In this document: positions 18,048 to 26,571 of the stretch, piece by piece
How positions within the stretch are numbered: position 1 is the stretch's first letter
Layout: every line of letters begins with the position of its first letter
Origin: Caulobacter vibrioides
GTDB lineage: Bacteria; Pseudomonadota; Alphaproteobacteria; Caulobacterales; Caulobacteraceae
Length of the DNA stretch: 64,000 nucleotides
Direction: 5' to 3'
Assembly (NCBI RefSeq): GCF_002310375.3
Contig: NZ_CP023315.3
Location: 372,001 to 436,000, forward strand
Position numbers and translations under genes: made by a program
Notes under the pieces: model-generated
Databases searched by the model: none
What the model saw: only the letters and a program-made list of their open reading frames with translations
Told to the model about the DNA's origin: nothing

Positions 18048-18400
18048 TTCACGTAACCCCCTGTTGGAAGTTAAACCCAGGCCGGCGTTAGCAGCGTTTA
18101 GAGGACTTCGGGTCCGCCGGAGCCGTGCGAAATAGGGGCAATGATCCGGGATGTAAAGACCCTTTTATGGCCCCGTTTCGGGACGAATTGATCCAGGCGG
18201 CCGCATCGGGGGATCGCGCCCGCGTTTTCACCGTTCCGAAGGCCTCCAAGGCTGAAAATACAGGGGCTTTTCGTCACAGATGAGGCCCCGTCTCCGCCGC
18301 ATAAAACGCGCCTGGCCGTCACAAATGCGTTGCGTCCGACCCGCAAACCGGAGAACGCATTTCCCAACCTCTGAAACCACGTTAAGGATTCGCCCCGACC
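18048..18400. other. Intergenic region between the decarboxylase and phnC
   Basis: These 353 bp separate divergent genes and must hold both promoters. I see no ORF with coding character. A GATTC site (18387-18391) lies 9 nt before phnC and overlaps its AAGGA ribosome site. Two GTCACA hexamers (18273-18278, 18318-18323) are too far apart for a normal Pho box. Confidence 0.6.
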
Positions 18401-19213
18401 ATGACGTCGGACCCTGTTCTCTCGATCCGCGCCGCCTCGAAGACCTTCGGGTCTCGCCGCGCGCTGGACGCCGTCTCGCTCGATGTAAATCGGGGCGAGA
18501 TGATCGCGCTCATCGGCCCTTCCGGGTCGGGCAAATCCACGCTTCTGCGCTCGATCGACGGATTGCAGACCATTGACCCGCCTCGTGGGGAAAATGGGGG
18601 CGAGGGGACGATCACCGCGTTCGGCGGTCCGGTTCAGGCGCGTGGCAAGGTTTCCGACCAGGTGCGCAAGGCCCGGGTCCGCATCGGCTTCATCGCCCAG
18701 CAGTTCAACTTGGTTGGCCGCCTGTCCTTGTTCAGCAACGTGGCCCTCGGCTCGCTGGGGCGGATCCCGCTGATGCAGGGCCTTTTGGGCTGGTGGCCCA
18801 AGGAGACGCGTGAGGCGGCCATGGCGGCCCTGCACCGCGTCGGTGTCTCGGAATACGCGGCCCAGCGCGCTAACACCCTGTCGGGCGGCCAGCAGCAGCG
18901 CGGCGCCATCGCCCGAGCGCTGGTTCAGAAGGCCAAGATCATCCTCGCCGACGAGCCGGTCGCCTCGCTGGATCCCGTCTCGGCGCGCAAGGTCATGGAG
19001 ATCCTTCGTGACCTGAATCAAAGCGACGGCCTGACCGTCGTCGTCACACTGCACCAGGTGGACTACGCCCTGCGCTATTGCGACCGGGTCGTGGCCCTGA
19101 AGGCTGGCCAGAAGGTCTATGACGGCCCGGCTTCAGGCCTGAAGCGTGAAAAACTCATCGATATCTACGGCCCGGAATTCGAAGACGTGTTCTGGGAAGG
19201 AGCACCCCAATGA
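18401..19213 (+). CDS. phnC: Phosphonate-type ABC transporter, ATP-binding protein
   Basis: A 270-residue ABC ATPase. Walker A is GPSGSGKST (near residue 43), the signature is LSGGQQQRGAIARAL, Walker B is IILADEPVASLD, and the H-loop His is in VTLHQVDYA. The IGFIAQQFNLVGRLSLFSNV segment is typical of PhnC. It energises import of phosphonates or related phosphorus compounds with PhnD and PhnE. Its stop overlaps the phnD start (ATGA), so the three genes form an operon. No C-P lyase gene is in the window. Confidence 0.93.
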   Translation: MTSDPVLSIRAASKTFGSRRALDAVSLDVNRGEMIALIGPSGSGKSTLLRSIDGLQTIDPPRGENGGEGTITAFGGPVQARGKVSDQVRKARVRIGFIAQQFNLVGRLSLFSNVALGSLGRIPLMQGLLGWWPKETREAAMAALHRVGVSEYAAQRANTLSGGQQQRGAIARALVQKAKIILADEPVASLDPVSARKVMEILRDLNQSDGLTVVVTLHQVDYALRYCDRVVALKAGQKVYDGPASGLKREKLIDIYGPEFEDVFWEGAPQ

Positions 19214-20235
19214 TCAGCCGCCGTTCGGCTCTCGTGATCGCCGCCGGTCTCTCGGCCCTGGCCCTGGCTTCCTGCTCGGGCAAGTCGGACGCGCCCGCCG
19301 CCAACAACGAGGTGACCTTCTCGATCCTGTCGACCGAGTCGGCCCAGAACATGGAGAGCTACTGGACGCCGATCCTGAAGGACATGGAGAAGCAGACCGG
19401 CCTCAAGGTGAAGCCGTTCTTCTCGTCCAACTACTCGTCGCTGATCGTGGCCATGGGCGCGGGGCAGACGGATCTGGGCTGGTTCTCCAACCAGTCGGGC
19501 CTGGAAGCGGTGCGTCGGTCTAACGGCGAGGTCTTCGCCCGCACGTTCGATCCGTCGGGGACCGACGGCTACAAGTCGGTGATCATCGTCCCGTCCGACA
19601 GCAAGATCCAGTCCGTCCAGGATCTGCTCAAGTGCGACAAGACCCTGGACTTTGGCATCGGCGACAAGAAGTCGACCTCGGGCACGCTGGCCCCGATGAC
19701 CTATGTGTTCATCCCGGCCAACAAGAAGCCCGAGACCTGCTTCAAGACGGTGATCAGCGCCAACCACCAGGCCAACCTGTTCGCAGTGGCCAACGGCAAG
19801 CTGGACGCCTCGACCAACAACTCGACCGCCATCAACCTGTCGAGGGCCCGGGGCGAGGGCGTCACCGACAAGATCCGGGTGATCTGGGAGTCGCCGACCC
19901 TGCCGGAAGACCCGATCGTCTGGCGCAAGGACATCGATCCGGTCGTGAAGGAGAAGCTGCGTCAGTTCTTCCTGACCTACGCCCAGGGCGACACGCCCGA
20001 GGCCGAGCAGCAGCGTGGCTATCTGAAGCGGCTCTCGATCGGCGGCTTCAAGCCGGCCGACGACACCCACCTGCTGGTGGTGCGTGAGATGGAAGCGACC
20101 GAACAGTTGGGTCTGGCCCGCGAGGCCGGTGACCAGGCCAAGATCGCCGCCGCCCAGAAGGTCCTCGACGGCGTCAAGGCCGAGCGCATGGCCGCCGAGG
20201 GCAAGGCGGGCGTCGTCGCCCAGCCGACCAACTGA
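19210..20235 (+). CDS. phnD: Phosphonate-type ABC transporter, substrate-binding lipoprotein
   Basis: A 341-residue periplasmic binding protein of the PhnD/PtxB family. It has an N-terminal lipoprotein signal (LASC, Cys near residue 22), so it is probably anchored. FSILSTESAQNMESYW, FFSSNYSSLIVAMGAGQTDLGWF and GTLAPMTYVFIPANK match the family ligand-binding segments. It delivers substrate to PhnE; candidates are phosphonates, phosphite or phosphate. The C-terminus has a long helical extension (about residues 285-340). It is coupled to phnC by a 4-bp overlap. Confidence 0.92.
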   Translation: MISRRSALVIAAGLSALALASCSGKSDAPAANNEVTFSILSTESAQNMESYWTPILKDMEKQTGLKVKPFFSSNYSSLIVAMGAGQTDLGWFSNQSGLEAVRRSNGEVFARTFDPSGTDGYKSVIIVPSDSKIQSVQDLLKCDKTLDFGIGDKKSTSGTLAPMTYVFIPANKKPETCFKTVISANHQANLFAVANGKLDASTNNSTAINLSRARGEGVTDKIRVIWESPTLPEDPIVWRKDIDPVVKEKLRQFFLTYAQGDTPEAEQQRGYLKRLSIGGFKPADDTHLLVVREMEATEQLGLAREAGDQAKIAAAQKVLDGVKAERMAAEGKAGVVAQPTN

Positions 20236-20243
20236 GGTCCTTG

Positions 20244-21077
20244 ATGAGCCAAGCCGCCAAGATTGAAGGGGCGATTCCGCCGCCGCCCAAGCGGTCGACC
20301 TCGGCCCTGGCCTTCGACACCCTGCTGTGGGGCGGGGTGATCCTGCTGCTGATCATCAGCTTCCAGCCGGCCGAGATCGACAAGTTCCCGCAGCTGTTCA
20401 CCGACACCGAGAAGACGCAGGGCTTCGCCCAGCTGTTCTTCAAGCCGTTCACGGACCCGGCGCTGTTCATGTCGATGGATTGGAGCCTGTTCATCGGCAA
20501 GATGTGGCAGACCATCCAGATGGCGCTGTGGGGCACGGCCCTGGCGATTATCGTCGCGATCCCGCTGGGCCTTCTGGGCGCGCGCAACATCGCGCCCGTC
20601 TGGGTGCAGCAGCCAGTGCGCCGCGTGCTGGACCTGATCCGCTCGATCCCAGACCTCGTGGTGGCCCTGATCTTCATCACCGCCGTGGGCCTTGGCCCGT
20701 TCGCGGGCGTGATGTCGATCATGTTCAACACCGGCGGCGTTCTGGCCAAGCTGTTCGCCGAAGCCGTCGAGTCGATCGACAAGGGGCCCGTCGAGGGCGT
20801 GCGCGCCACCGGCGCGGTCAAGCTGCAGGAGATCGTCTGGGGCGTGATCCCGCAGGTGGCCCCGCTGTGGACCAGCTACGCCCTCTACCGCTTCGAGTCG
20901 TCGAGCCGCGCCGCCACGGTGCTGGGCATCATCGGCGCGGGCGGCATCGGTCAGATCCTCTACGACTCGATCAACGCGTTCCAGTTCGACCAGACCGGCT
21001 GCATCGTGCTGGTCATCGTGGTGGCCGTCTCGATGATCGACCTGCTGTCGCAGGTTATCCGGACTCGCCTGCTCTGA
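20244..21077 (+). CDS. phnE: Phosphonate-type ABC transporter, permease
   Basis: A 277-residue inner-membrane permease with about six membrane segments. The coupling-loop motif EAVESIDKGPVEGVRATGAV (the EAA loop that contacts PhnC) lies near residues 173-192. It begins 8 nt after phnD; the ATG at 20244 with TGAGG upstream is preferred over the TTG at 20241. The operon ends in a strong terminator. One permease gene is present, so it probably acts as a homodimer. Confidence 0.92.
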   Translation: MSQAAKIEGAIPPPPKRSTSALAFDTLLWGGVILLLIISFQPAEIDKFPQLFTDTEKTQGFAQLFFKPFTDPALFMSMDWSLFIGKMWQTIQMALWGTALAIIVAIPLGLLGARNIAPVWVQQPVRRVLDLIRSIPDLVVALIFITAVGLGPFAGVMSIMFNTGGVLAKLFAEAVESIDKGPVEGVRATGAVKLQEIVWGVIPQVAPLWTSYALYRFESSSRAATVLGIIGAGGIGQILYDSINAFQFDQTGCIVLVIVVAVSMIDLLSQVIRTRLL

Positions 21078-21131
21078 GGCGCGGCGGCGGTGGTCAGAGC
21101 CGCCGCACACGCCAGCATGGCTGATCCAATC

Positions 21132-21166
21132 ACGCCGCGGCTCTATGGGCCGCGGCGTTTTTGTTT
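21132..21166 (+). terminator. Rho-independent terminator of the phnCDE operon
   Basis: ACGCCGCGGC (21132-21141) pairs with GCCGCGGCGT (21149-21158), followed by TTTTTGTTT. Confidence 0.92.
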
Positions 21167-21243
21167 GTATAGTGGCGCGCCGGCCCCTCCCACGCGCCGG
21201 CCGCGGTCGCTGTCCGGCGACGCGTCCTTGACCCTGAAGGGCC

Positions 21244-22557
21244 ATGATCCTCGTCTCGCTCGTTGTCGTCTTCTTCCTCGTTCTGCTGAACGGGGTCTTT
21301 TCCATGTCCGAACTGGCCGTTGTCTCGGCTCGGAAGGCGCGTCTGCAAGGCTTCGCCGAGCGCGGCGACCGGGGGGCGAAGCTGGCCCTCGACATGGCCG
21401 AGCATCCGACGCGGTTCCTGTCGGCCGTGCAGGTGGGCATCACGCTGATCGGCATCTTCGCCGGCGCCTACGGTCAGGCCACCATCGCCGCCGCCCTGGA
21501 CGCTTGGCTGGAGGCTAGCGTCCCTGCCCTGGCCAAGTACTCAGAGGCCATCGCAACGACCCTCGTCGTCATCGGCCTGACCTATGTCTCGGTGATCCTG
21601 GGCGAGCTGGTGCCCAAGCGCCTGGCGCTGATCTTCCCCGACGCCATCGCCCGCCGCATGGCGCCGTTCCTGGCCATCGTGGCCACGGTGCTGCGGCCCT
21701 TCGTGACCCTGCTTACCGTCTCGACCGCCGCCGTGCTGCGCCTGATGGGCGTGCGTGACGAGCGCAACACCAGCGTCACCTCCGAAGAGGTCGAGGCGGT
21801 GCTGGCCGAGGGCGCCGACGCCGGTCTGATCGAGCCCGAGGAGCGCTCGATGATCCAGGAGGTGCTGCGCCTGGGCGATCGTCCCGTGCGCGTGGCCATG
21901 ACCCCGCGCCGCGACCTCTTCTGGGTGTCGCTGGCCGACGATACCGAGACCGTGCTCAAGGAGATCCGCGCCAGCGCCCACTCGCGCATCGTGGTCGCCA
22001 CCGAGGGTGACCTCGACGGCGACGTCGGCGTGCTGCTGAAGAAGGACCTGCTGGACGCCTGTCTCTCGGGCGAACCGCTGGACCTGAAGGCCCACGTCCA
22101 GCAGCCGCTGGCCATCCCCGAGACCATGTCGCTGCTCAAGGCACTGCAGCTCTTCAAGTCGACCAGCCTACACATGGCCCTCGTCGTCGACGAGTTCGGC
22201 TCGCTGCAGGGCGCGATCACGCCGCTGGACCTGCTGGAAATGATCGCCGGCGACTTCCCGGAAGATCACGACGACGACGAAAAGCGCATCATCCGCCGCG
22301 AGGACGGCGGCTGGCTGATCGACGCGCGCCTCGATATCCAGGAGCTGAACGACCACCTCGGCGAAAACTTCGAGGCCGAGGGTGGCTATCACACCGTGGC
22401 CGGCCTGATCCTCGACCGCCTGGGCCGCCTGCCCACCGAGGGCGAGCATGTCACGATCGGCGGCTTTGATCTGGAGATCGTCGACATGGACGGCTCGCGG
22501 ATCGACAAGGTCATCCTCAAGCCCACCAAGCGCAAGAAGGACGGCCAGGAGGGGTAG
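21244..22557 (+). CDS. CNNM/CBS-domain transporter-like protein (HlyC/CorC family)
   Basis: A 437-residue protein. The N-terminal DUF21/CNNM membrane domain occupies about residues 1-190 (LNGVFSMSELAVVSARKARL and GELVPKRLAL are diagnostic). A pair of CBS domains (about 205-330) and a C-terminal CorC/HlyC domain (about 345-430, GGYHTVAGLILDRLGRLP) follow. Such proteins are linked to magnesium or cobalt export and membrane stress. The older name 'hemolysin' is misleading. Spacing and terminator make it independent of phnCDE. Confidence 0.92.
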   Translation: MILVSLVVVFFLVLLNGVFSMSELAVVSARKARLQGFAERGDRGAKLALDMAEHPTRFLSAVQVGITLIGIFAGAYGQATIAAALDAWLEASVPALAKYSEAIATTLVVIGLTYVSVILGELVPKRLALIFPDAIARRMAPFLAIVATVLRPFVTLLTVSTAAVLRLMGVRDERNTSVTSEEVEAVLAEGADAGLIEPEERSMIQEVLRLGDRPVRVAMTPRRDLFWVSLADDTETVLKEIRASAHSRIVVATEGDLDGDVGVLLKKDLLDACLSGEPLDLKAHVQQPLAIPETMSLLKALQLFKSTSLHMALVVDEFGSLQGAITPLDLLEMIAGDFPEDHDDDEKRIIRREDGGWLIDARLDIQELNDHLGENFEAEGGYHTVAGLILDRLGRLPTEGEHVTIGGFDLEIVDMDGSRIDKVILKPTKRKKDGQEG

Positions 22558-22714
22558 GGGGTTCTGCGCGGCGCACAGATGTGTCGCCGGGAAGGTCGGG
22601 TTGAAGGCGTGAGGTTGGAAGCCGTTCCCGACCCTGGGCGGACGTCGTGCAAAACCCTCTCTCCATGAGAGAGGGATTCCTTGTGGCCGCTCACGACCCT
22701 GGGCGTACCTTGGC

Positions 22715-22829
22715 GCCGTGCGTCCTTCGAGGCGCGCTCAAGAGCGCGCACCTCAGGATGAGGTGTTCAGCAACAGACTTCCTCATCCTGAGGTGTGAGC
22801 CGAAGGCGAGCCTCGAAGGGCGCACGGCG
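22715..22829. repeat. Long inverted repeat, CCTCAGGATGAGG family, copy 1
   Basis: Left arm 22715-22763 and right arm 22781-22829 are near-complementary over ~48 bp around GCGTCCTTCGAGGC and CCTCAGGATGAGG, with a small internal hairpin (GCGCTCAAGAGCGC) in the left arm. Copies 2 and 3 are at 33942-34052 and 58177-58288. Confidence 0.9.
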
Positions 22830-22873
22830 GTAGAAGCCAGACCTCTCTGGCGGACGCCGGGGCCGAAGACCAA

Positions 22874-22986
22874 GATCCTCCCCGCAGAGGGGGAGGCGGC
22901 CGAAGGCCGGAGGGGGAAGTACTGCCGAGCCGGCCGCTTCCCCCTCCGTCGGCTTCGCCGACACCTCCCCCGCTAGGGGGAGGATC
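22874..22986. repeat. Long inverted repeat, GGGGGAGG family, copy 1
   Basis: GATCCTCCCC...GGGGAGG at the left and CCTCCCCC...GGGGGAGGATC at the right pair end to end. Each arm carries its own smaller hairpin (GGCCGAAGGCC on the left, GTCGGCTTCGCCGAC on the right). A related element lies at 27358-27478. Confidence 0.85.
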
Positions 22987-23016
22987 GGTCCGCACCCCAC
23001 CCCACCGCCCAAGAGA

Positions 23017-23055
23017 AAGGGCGCGGATCTTGCGATCCGCGCCCTTCGTTTTGTC
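23017..23055. terminator. Bidirectional terminator at the end of the atp operon
   Basis: A perfect 13-bp stem (23017-23029 with 23034-23046), loop TTGC. T-rich flanks lie on both strands (CGTTTTGTCT on plus, TCTCTT on minus). It closes the atp operon 29 nt past atpF. Confidence 0.85.
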
Positions 23056-23074
23056 TAACCGATGAGGCCAACTG

Positions 23075-23584
23075 CTATTGCAGCTTGGCCCCCATCTGGC
23101 TGATCGCGGCGTCCACCAGGCCGTCGGCCTTGGCGCCCGCGAGACGGGCGGCCAGGACGGTTTCAGCGGCTTGGGCGGCGAGATCCACCGCGGCGGCCTT
23201 CACGTCGGCGGCGGCTTGCGCCTCGGCCTGGGCGATCTTGCGTTCGGCCATCTCGGCGCGGCGCTTGATCTGCTCTTCCAGCTTTTCCTTGGCTTCCTCG
23301 GCCATACGCTTGGCGTCGGCCTTGGCGGCTTCCAGCATGCTGGCGGCCTGACGCTCGGCGTCCTCGCGCTGGGCCTTCACCTCCGCGAGCAGGCCTTGAG
23401 CCTCCTCACGCAGTTGCTGGGCTTCGTCGAGCTCGGCCTTGATCTTGGCGGCGTAGCCGTCCAGAGCGCCAAACAACGCGCCGGGCAGGACCTTCAGGAA
23501 GATCAGCAGGCCGAAGAAGATCACCAGGGCGCCCAGAACCCAGAACTCCGGGTTGCTGAAGCTGAACAGGGATTGGTGTTCCAT
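23075..23584 (-). CDS. atpF: ATP synthase F0 subunit b
   Basis: A 169-residue subunit with one N-terminal membrane segment ([20 protein letters not shown]) and a long, highly charged, alanine/glutamate-rich coiled coil (about residues 45-140). It forms the peripheral stalk with b'. It is the last gene of the F0 operon, 10 nt after b'. Calling this one b and its neighbour b' follows the usual alphaproteobacterial gene order and the longer polar N-terminus of the neighbour. Confidence 0.92.
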   Translation of the reverse strand: MEHQSLFSFSNPEFWVLGALVIFFGLLIFLKVLPGALFGALDGYAAKIKAELDEAQQLREEAQGLLAEVKAQREDAERQAASMLEAAKADAKRMAEEAKEKLEEQIKRRAEMAERKIAQAEAQAAADVKAAAVDLAAQAAETVLAARLAGAKADGLVDAAISQMGAKLQ

Positions 23585-23594
23585 TGTCAGCTCC

Positions 23595-24131
23595 TTAGGC
23601 CAGGGCCGACTTCAGCTCAGTGGCCGTGGCCACCTTGCCCGTCAGCTTCTCGACGATCGCGCCGGCGGTTTCCTCGGCCACCACGCGGACCTGGCTCATG
23701 GCCTGGTCGCGGGCGGTCTGGATCGAAGCCTCGGCCGCGGCCAGCTTCTCGGCCAGCACGGCCTCTTCCTTGGCCTGACGCTCGGTGGCTTCGGCCGAAG
23801 CCTTGGCCTTGGCGTCAGCAGCGGTCTTCTGGGCCTTGGCGCGAGCCTCGGCGACTTCCGCCGCTGCGGCGCGAGCCTGGGCCTCAGCCTCGTCCTTCAT
23901 GCGACGGGCGTCGGCGATGTCGCCGGCGATCTTGGCGCCGCGCTCGTCGATCGCGCCGCTGACCCGGGGCAGCAGGCCCTTGGACAGCACCGCATAGAGA
24001 ACGGCGAAGATGATGAGCAGCCAGACGATCTGACCACCCCAGTGCTCGAACTGCAGCTGCGGAAGGCCGCCGCTTTCGTGCTTCTGGGGGGCTTCCGTCG
24101 TCTCGGTCGTGCCGTGATGTTCCGTCGCCAT
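23595..24131 (-). CDS. atpG: ATP synthase F0 subunit b'
   Basis: A 178-residue b-like subunit. The N-terminal extension is polar and His/Glu/Thr-rich ([19 protein letters not shown]), as is usual for b'. A single membrane segment ([22 protein letters not shown]) and a coiled-coil stalk follow. Paired b and b' genes are typical of photosynthetic bacteria and alphaproteobacteria. It is separated from atpE by 126 nt holding two hairpins, which may set its expression below that of subunit c. Confidence 0.9.
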   Translation of the reverse strand: MATEHHGTTETTEAPQKHESGGLPQLQFEHWGGQIVWLLIIFAVLYAVLSKGLLPRVSGAIDERGAKIAGDIADARRMKDEAEAQARAAAAEVAEARAKAQKTAADAKAKASAEATERQAKEEAVLAEKLAAAEASIQTARDQAMSQVRVVAEETAGAIVEKLTGKVATATELKSALA

Positions 24132-24160
24132 GGGCGAGGGCGCCTCTCAGCTAGTGCGCT

Positions 24161-24248
24161 TGGAGCGGACCGTGTTCCGGCCCGCTCCAGGAAGCGCGAG
24201 AAAACAAAAGCATGGGGCGCGTCGCTTCCGATGAAGCGCCGCGCCCCA
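24161..24248 (-). terminator. Hairpin pair after atpE, probable attenuator
   Basis: Ten nucleotides past the atpE stop a strong hairpin (24213-24221 with 24240-24248, plus an inner GCTTC/GAAGC stem) is followed on the minus strand by ATGCTTTTGTTTTC. A second stem (TGGAGCGG 24161-24168 with CCGCTCCA 24182-24189) follows. The first looks like a leaky intrinsic terminator inside the operon. Confidence 0.65.
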
Positions 24249-24257
24249 GGGGTCGGA

Positions 24258-24482
24258 TTACGAGAACAGGATCAGGAAGGCGATAACCAGGGCGAAGATG
24301 CCCAGGGCTTCCGTCAGAGCCATGCCCAGGAACAGCATCGGGCGCTCTTGAGCGGCGGCGGTCGGGTTACGCAGAGCGCCTTGGAAGTAGTTGCCGAACA
24401 TCACGCCCAGGCCAACGCCCGCGCCGATCATGCCGAGCATCGCCAGACCAGCGCCGATGTACTTAGCAGCAGCAGCGTCCAT
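24258..24482 (-). CDS. atpE: ATP synthase F0 subunit c
   Basis: A 74-residue proteolipid with two membrane helices joined by a polar loop (RNPTAAAQERP). The ion-carrying carboxylate is Glu58 (ALTEALGIFALV), consistent with proton translocation. The N-terminal helix has the GxGxGxG-type packing run (GAGVGLGVMFG). It should be made in ~10-15 copies per complex, which fits a strong AAGGAG ribosome site. That site overlaps a GANTC (24489-24493). Confidence 0.97.
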   Translation of the reverse strand: MDAAAAKYIGAGLAMLGMIGAGVGLGVMFGNYFQGALRNPTAAAQERPMLFLGMALTEALGIFALVIAFLILFS

Positions 24483-24531
24483 GATTGAGACTCCTTAGGA
24501 AGGGTATGTAGGTTGAAAGACTAAAGGTTGA

Positions 24532-25293
24532 TCAGTGGCTGTCGAGGTGCACGACGTCGTTGATGTAGACGCAGGCAAGCACCGCGAACACGAAGGCCTG
24601 CAGGAAGGCCACCATGAACTCGAGGGCCGTCAGGGCGACGACCGAGGTCAGGGCCAGGGCCGCACCGGCCCAGCCCAGAACGCCGAGACCGCCCAGGGCG
24701 ACCACGAAACCGGCGAAGATCTTCAGCACCACGTGACCGCCCAGCATGTTGCCGAACAGACGAAGGCCAAGCGTGATCGGGCGGATCAGGAACGACAGGA
24801 TCTCGATCGGCACCAGCAGGAAGTACAGCGGCCACGGCACGCCCGACGGGGCGAACAGCTTGAAGAACTTGACGCCGTTCTTGGCGAAGCCGACGGCGAC
24901 CACGGTCAGGATGACCATCAGGCCGAGCGTCAGGGTCACGGCCAACTGCGAGGTGGCGGTGAAGACCAGGAACATGCCCTGCACGTTCATGAACAGCACG
25001 AACGCGAACAGCGTGAAGATGAAAGGCAGGAACTTCTTGCCGTCGTGACCGATGATCGACTCGGCCAAGCCGTCGACCAGCCCATAGAGCATCTCGCCGA
25101 CCGACTGCAGACGACCCGGGACCACGGCCTTCTTCGCCGACAGGGCGTAGAAGCCGATGATCAGCAGGGCGGCCGACATCATGGCGGCCACGGAGTTCGT
25201 GATCGACAGGTCGATGGCGCCGAGGCCAGGAACGGTCACGGTGGGCAGTTCCACGATCTTCTGGATCTGGAACTGGTGCATCGGATCGGCCAT
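24532..25293 (-). CDS. atpB: ATP synthase F0 subunit a
   Basis: A 253-residue inner-membrane subunit with five to six hydrophobic segments. The essential arginine is in LGLRLFGNMLGGH, the canonical motif facing the c-ring. It forms the proton half-channels. The start (MADPMHQFQIQKIVELP) and length are normal. It lies 5 nt downstream of atpI and 49 nt upstream of atpE. Confidence 0.97.
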   Translation of the reverse strand: MADPMHQFQIQKIVELPTVTVPGLGAIDLSITNSVAAMMSAALLIIGFYALSAKKAVVPGRLQSVGEMLYGLVDGLAESIIGHDGKKFLPFIFTLFAFVLFMNVQGMFLVFTATSQLAVTLTLGLMVILTVVAVGFAKNGVKFFKLFAPSGVPWPLYFLLVPIEILSFLIRPITLGLRLFGNMLGGHVVLKIFAGFVVALGGLGVLGWAGAALALTSVVALTALEFMVAFLQAFVFAVLACVYINDVVHLDSH

Positions 25294-25298
25294 CGGCC

Positions 25299-25679
25299 CT
25301 AGTCTCTCTTCTGCTTGGGGGCGGTTGACCCGCCTCCCGTGTCTTCGTCGGCATTCCCTTGTGGGGACGGCGCCGACGCCTGCGCGCTCAGTTTCATCGC
25401 CTTGCGGACGATGGAGAAAATAGCGAGCCCCAGACCGATCAGCAGACCGCCGACCATGCCCCAGGGCGTCGTGTGGGCATAGTGGTCGAGCAGCCAGCCG
25501 AAGCCGACCCCCACCAGTACGCCCCCGATCAAGTCCGCCAGCAGACGGTAACCGTCCTGCGTGGCCTTTTCGGACGTCGCCTTTGACGGCTTTTCCGCCG
25601 CCTTCTTCGCCTCAAATGCGGCGAGCCGAGCGTCCAGGCTTTCGATAGCCTTGTCGTTCGGTTCGTCGGCCTTGGGCAT
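25299..25679 (-). CDS. atpI: ATP synthase accessory protein AtpI
   Basis: A 126-residue protein with a charged N-terminal region (about 1-45, Lys/Glu/Ala-rich) and two membrane segments (LIGGVLVGVGFGWLLDHY and WGMVGGLLIGLGLAIFSIV). The C-terminal tail is polar. AtpI helps c-ring assembly and possibly magnesium supply. It is the first gene of the F0 operon; the F1 genes are not in this window, as is normal for split alphaproteobacterial ATP synthase clusters. Confidence 0.88.
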   Translation of the reverse strand: MPKADEPNDKAIESLDARLAAFEAKKAAEKPSKATSEKATQDGYRLLADLIGGVLVGVGFGWLLDHYAHTTPWGMVGGLLIGLGLAIFSIVRKAMKLSAQASAPSPQGNADEDTGGGSTAPKQKRD

Positions 25680-26099
25680 GGGAAGCGGCAGGTCCGAAAA
25701 CGCCGAGGACGCGCCAAAACGAGGCGCTTTTCCGGCCGGCTTGATCGGCGCGGAACCTATAGACCTCGCTGCGGTGCGTCAAGGCGAGCGATTTTCGGAG
25801 CAAGTCGCGGTAATGCTTAAGGATTTCGTCGCCGAGCTCAGGGAGGGGCAAAACCATCCCCTGTTCCCGCTCGCCGGGGGCGGCGCGTTCTGGGGAAGGG
25901 GGCCTCTCGAACCCCCGGCGGGGCGTTCAACCTCGTCATTTCGACGGGGCCCCTATTAAATGTCACACGCCGCCCCTATCTGGCCTGTGCCTTTTATACG
26001 TCGCTTCCCCTAGGCGAGGAGCGGCGGAGCCCGATGACGCATTGATTTTTTCGTCAATCTGGGCTTAAGAGCCGCCGCCTCCAAACAACACGAAGATTC
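25680..26099. other. 420-bp divergent intergenic region between atpI and the DUF6481 gene
   Basis: It should contain the promoters of the atp operon and of the DUF6481 gene. On the minus strand TTGACG (25782-25777) and TATAGG (25761-25756) are a candidate housekeeping promoter for atpI, though the 15-nt spacer is short. The leader holds a small hairpin (GCGCC...GGCGC, ~25711-25731). The DUF6481 side ends in GATTC directly before the ATG. No coding ORF is convincing. Confidence 0.5.
25756..25782 (-). promoter_or_regulatory. atpI: Candidate promoter of the atp operon
   Basis: TTGACG (25782-25777) is followed after 15 nt by TATAGG (25761-25756), about 80 nt upstream of atpI. The -35 hexamer fits the Caulobacter housekeeping consensus; the -10 is weaker. 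Confidence 0.4.
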
Positions 26100-26489
26100 A
26101 TGTCGCACCTGAAGAACACCGGATTCGCCGATCGTATCTCTGCCCAGCAGGAAGCCAAGAAGGCCATGTTGGCCAAGTTCAAGGCCAAGCCGACGGTCCA
26201 GGATCCCGATTTCGACAAGCGCGAAGAGCAACGCGCCGCCGAACTCGAGGTCGTCCGCGCCGCCCGCGCAGAAGCCAAGGAAAAGGCCCGTCTCGAAGCC
26301 CTGGCCCGCCAGGAAGAGCAGATGGCCGTCAAGCGCGCCGAGCGTAAGGAGCGCAAGGCGCTCGAAGCCGCTGAAATGCGCGTCCGCAAGGAAGAAAAGG
26401 CCAAGGAGCGCGACGAGCTGCGCGCCCTGGGCAAGACGACCAACAGCAAGGCCTCCCGCGCCCACCAGTGGGCCAGCCTGCTGGGCTAA
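26100..26489 (+). CDS. Small, highly charged coiled-coil protein (DUF6481 family)
   Basis: A 129-residue cytoplasmic protein rich in Ala, Lys, Arg and Glu, predicted to be nearly one long helix or coiled coil (about residues 15-110). The start MSHLKNTGFADRISAQQEAK and Ala/Arg/Glu core match the alphaproteobacterial family DUF6481. No function is known. The ATG at 26100 is immediately preceded by GATTC (26095-26099), a CcrM methylation site. A terminator follows the gene. Confidence 0.8.
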   Translation: MSHLKNTGFADRISAQQEAKKAMLAKFKAKPTVQDPDFDKREEQRAAELEVVRAARAEAKEKARLEALARQEEQMAVKRAERKERKALEAAEMRVRKEEKAKERDELRALGKTTNSKASRAHQWASLLG

Positions 26490-26497
26490 AGACGATG

Positions 26498-26524
26498 AGG
26501 GGTCCTTTCGGGGCCCCTTTTTCT
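26498..26524 (+). terminator. Rho-independent terminator
   Basis: AGGGGTCC and GGGGCCCCT form a stem with loop TTTC and one G-T wobble, followed by TTTTTC. It lies ~10 nt after the DUF6481 stop. Confidence 0.85.
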
Positions 26525-26571
26525 TTGCGCGCCTCTTTGCAACGACAGGCGAACGGGACCATGAGCCGTTG

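Larger units (their letters stand above)
22558..23074. other. 517-bp intergenic region filled by two long inverted repeats and a terminator
   Basis: Between convergent genes. It holds an inverted repeat of the CCTCAGGATGAGG family (22715-22829), another of the GGGGGAGG family (22874-22986) and a bidirectional terminator (23017-23055). No coding sequence is evident; the ORFs here read through the repeat arms. Confidence 0.8.

Noticed and set aside
18265-18325. Two GTCACA hexamers upstream of phnC as a Pho box
   Set aside because: They are 45 bp apart rather than the 11 bp expected of PhoB repeats and match only half the consensus.
22715-22986. CRISPR-like array
   Set aside because: The repeats are two different inverted-repeat elements, not regularly spaced direct repeats with unique spacers, and no cas genes are present.
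25880-25960. Possible small RNA or tRNA-like string (TCGAACCCCC) upstream of atpI
   Set aside because: No cloverleaf could be formed and no terminator or promoter marks a transcript.
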